From an uncultured Clostridia bacterium (GTDB taxonomy: Bacteria > Bacillota > Clostridia > Lachnospirales > Anaerotignaceae): DNA of 64,000 nucleotides. Below, piece after piece: positions 63,111 to 64,000 of the stretch (position 1 is its first letter; each line of letters opens with the position of its first letter). The translations under genes were made by a program, and so were the position numbers. The stretch covers positions 1 through 64,000 of the forward strand of contig CABSIK010000008.1 in assembly GCA_902477755.1 (NCBI GenBank), given 5' to 3'. Under the pieces are notes generated by a model, which worked only from the letters and a program-made list of their open reading frames with translations, was not told where the DNA came from and did not search any database.

Positions 63111-63256
63111 AGCAGACAGTTCAACTTCGAACACAAGTCGCATTTCCGCCGCCTGTGCCGAACTGTCTGCTGTCACTTGAACATCGGAATCTTCTTGGAT
63201 GGCGTTGACGGTATCAAAACCAACGACGGCGGTAGAAGGTTCCGCTGTAGTCAAGT
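63111..63256 (+). ncRNA. Strongly structured noncoding RNA, possibly raiA-type
   Basis: A promoter TTGTTT-17-TATATT (63076-63104) is followed by a 12-bp perfect stem (AGCAGACAGTTC, 63111-63122, with 63160-63171). A second domain is closed by ACTTGA (63175-63180) with TCAAGT (63251-63256), then GGAATCTTC (63186-63194) with 63235-63243, and CGTTG (63203-63207) with CAACG (63221-63225) around a GGT/ACC loop. These nested pairings without a convincing coding frame are the direct evidence. The sequence reminds me of the raiA motif large RNA; that identity is from memory and uncertain. The 3' end is unclear. Confidence 0.65.
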
Positions 63257-63544
63257 ATCCTTGTTGTTAAAAGTGTTCTTTTCTGCAATAATGGAAAACT
63301 GGCTGCATATTTGTTTCACATCTTCTCATAGACAACAACCTCTCCAAGCAGGCAGCGGTTTATTTCTCATTTTTTCGCCATACATCTGGCTGCAAGAACT
63401 TTTTGCAACGGTTTATCATCTTCTCTCCAGTTATAAGAACAGATATTCCCATTGATTCTTTACCTGCTTTTCTTTCCTGTTCATAGATATTTATAACACC
63501 CTGTTAATCAAAAAAGTATTCAGATTAACTTTCAATAATAAAAC

Positions 63545-63579
63545 AAAAAAAAGAAACCCTGATTTCTCAAGGTTTCTTC
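63545..63579 (-). terminator. Terminator after tRNA-Leu
   Basis: AAGAAACC (63551-63558) pairs with GGTTTCTT (63571-63578), followed by T runs on the minus strand. Confidence 0.8.
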
Positions 63580-63581
63580 AG

Positions 63582-63665
63582 TGCGGCTGGTGGGACTCGA
63601 ACCCACACGATATCACTACCGCCAGATTTTGAGTCTGGTGCGTCTGCCAGTTCCGCCACAGCCGC
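63582..63665 (-). tRNA. tRNA-Leu (anticodon CAA)
   Basis: The 84-base tRNA has acceptor arms GCGGCTG and CAGCCGC with an A discriminator, anticodon loop CTCAAAA (anticodon CAA reading UUG), a variable arm (class II) and T loop GGTTCGAGTCC. The 3' CCA is not encoded. A terminator follows directly. Confidence 0.95.
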
Positions 63666-63907
63666 GAATCGAAACTGCTTGATAATAATATCATAGAAAA
63701 AATAAAAAAGCAAGTGTTTTTTTCAATTTTTTCTAATTTTCGTATCGGCATCCATACACTACTCAAAAACCAGCTTTCTGCTCCCAGTTTCAAATCTCTA
63801 TAAACACCACGAGATAGCCGAAAACTCTCTTCTTTTCAGCCGTTAAGCAATCTCTCATAAATAAACTGTAAGAGTTATACCAATCTAGGCTTTTTAAACA
63901 ACACAAC
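63666..63907. other. Intergenic stretch between tRNA-Leu and the edge gene
   Basis: No coding frame with a ribosome site, repeat or RNA gene is recognised. It should include the tRNA promoter on the minus strand, which I could not place with certainty. Confidence 0.4.
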
Positions 63908-64000
63908 TCATCCATTATAGATCTGTAACGGATGCAGACGTAAAATCCTGCTGGGACGACCAGATTTATGCATCAATTTCTCACTGATCACTTCACAATA
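63908..64000 (-). CDS. C-terminal end of a gene cut by the window edge
   Basis: The minus-strand frame entering at the right edge reads 30 residues and ends KSGRPSRILRLHPLQIYNG before a TGA at 63908-63910. Its composition is protein-like and the frame is open to the edge. No family can be named from so short a piece, and it could be chance. Confidence 0.35.
   Translation of the reverse strand, partial: YCEVISEKLMHKSGRPSRILRLHPLQIYNG

Noticed and set aside
63177..63455. 92-residue plus-strand frame
   Set aside because: It starts inside the structured RNA, has no ribosome site and no recognisable composition or domain.
1..64000. CRISPR arrays, insertion sequences, prophage
   Set aside because: No regularly spaced repeats, transposase or phage genes were found; the only tandem repeats are the promoters at the left edge.

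Overview
The window looks like chromosome of a low-GC, anaerobic, spore-forming Clostridia bacterium. A Lachnospirales or Anaerotignum-like genome is my guess from gene content, not a demonstrated assignment. Evidence includes strong AGGAGG ribosome sites, a yunB sporulation gene, a glycyl radical enzyme with its activase, a Re-citrate synthase pathway, and a selenium-dependent molybdenum hydroxylase maturation operon. I see no phage, insertion sequence or CRISPR array.

Layout. Positions 14-304 hold four tandem sigma-70 promoters that fire leftward out of the window, as in front of an rRNA operon. Next come yaaA and bcp (oxidative stress). Positions 1738-8379 hold an operon for a 2-oxoacid or acetoin dehydrogenase complex (PPC-domain protein, E1 alpha, E1 beta, E2, E3, lipoate ligase). 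Positions 8577-10560 hold an AEC transporter and an MBL-fold hydrolase behind a structured leader with a terminator. Positions 10664-15476 hold an SDR dehydrogenase, a GntR/FCD regulator and a TRAP transporter. The dehydrogenase complex, SDR and TRAP operons share a nearly identical promoter-operator, so they probably form one regulon for uptake and oxidation of an organic acid or hydroxyketone.

Positions 16603-28803 hold a hydroaromatic locus: chorismate mutase-shikimate kinase, a TIM-barrel isomerase or dehydratase, an ABM protein, two AroE-type dehydrogenases, two large Fe-S flavin ene-reductases, an MFS carrier, another permease and a LysR regulator. The palindrome AGATAA-N3-TTATCT, or a close variant, precedes the LysR gene and both ene-reductase operons. 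I infer uptake of shikimate or quinate and redox-balanced oxidation and reduction of its ring.

Positions 29485-31192 hold a DUF554 protein, a possible small RNA and a small winged-helix protein. Positions 31608-35965 hold Re-citrate synthase, aconitase and isocitrate dehydrogenase, which make 2-oxoglutarate. Positions 36023-38192 hold a membrane polyferredoxin, a 40-residue CXXC protein and a TlpA-like lipoprotein. Positions 38353-42262 hold a glycyl radical enzyme operon whose enzyme lacks the usual Glu of the GCVE motif. Housekeeping and envelope genes follow (coaBC, DUF4397, GNAT, PBP1A, yunB, NlpC/P60).

Positions 51108-62586 are one run of sixteen tightly packed minus-strand genes: ModE-type regulator, selD, yedF, yqeB, a MoeA-like protein, moaC, moaA, MOSC, mogA, modABC, a cysteine desulfurase-like protein, DUF3343, yqeC and xdhC. 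It supplies molybdate, molybdopterin and selenium for a hydroxylase not encoded here. The right end has a small Cys-rich membrane protein, a strongly structured noncoding RNA (possibly raiA-type), tRNA-Leu(CAA), and the tail of a gene cut by the window edge.
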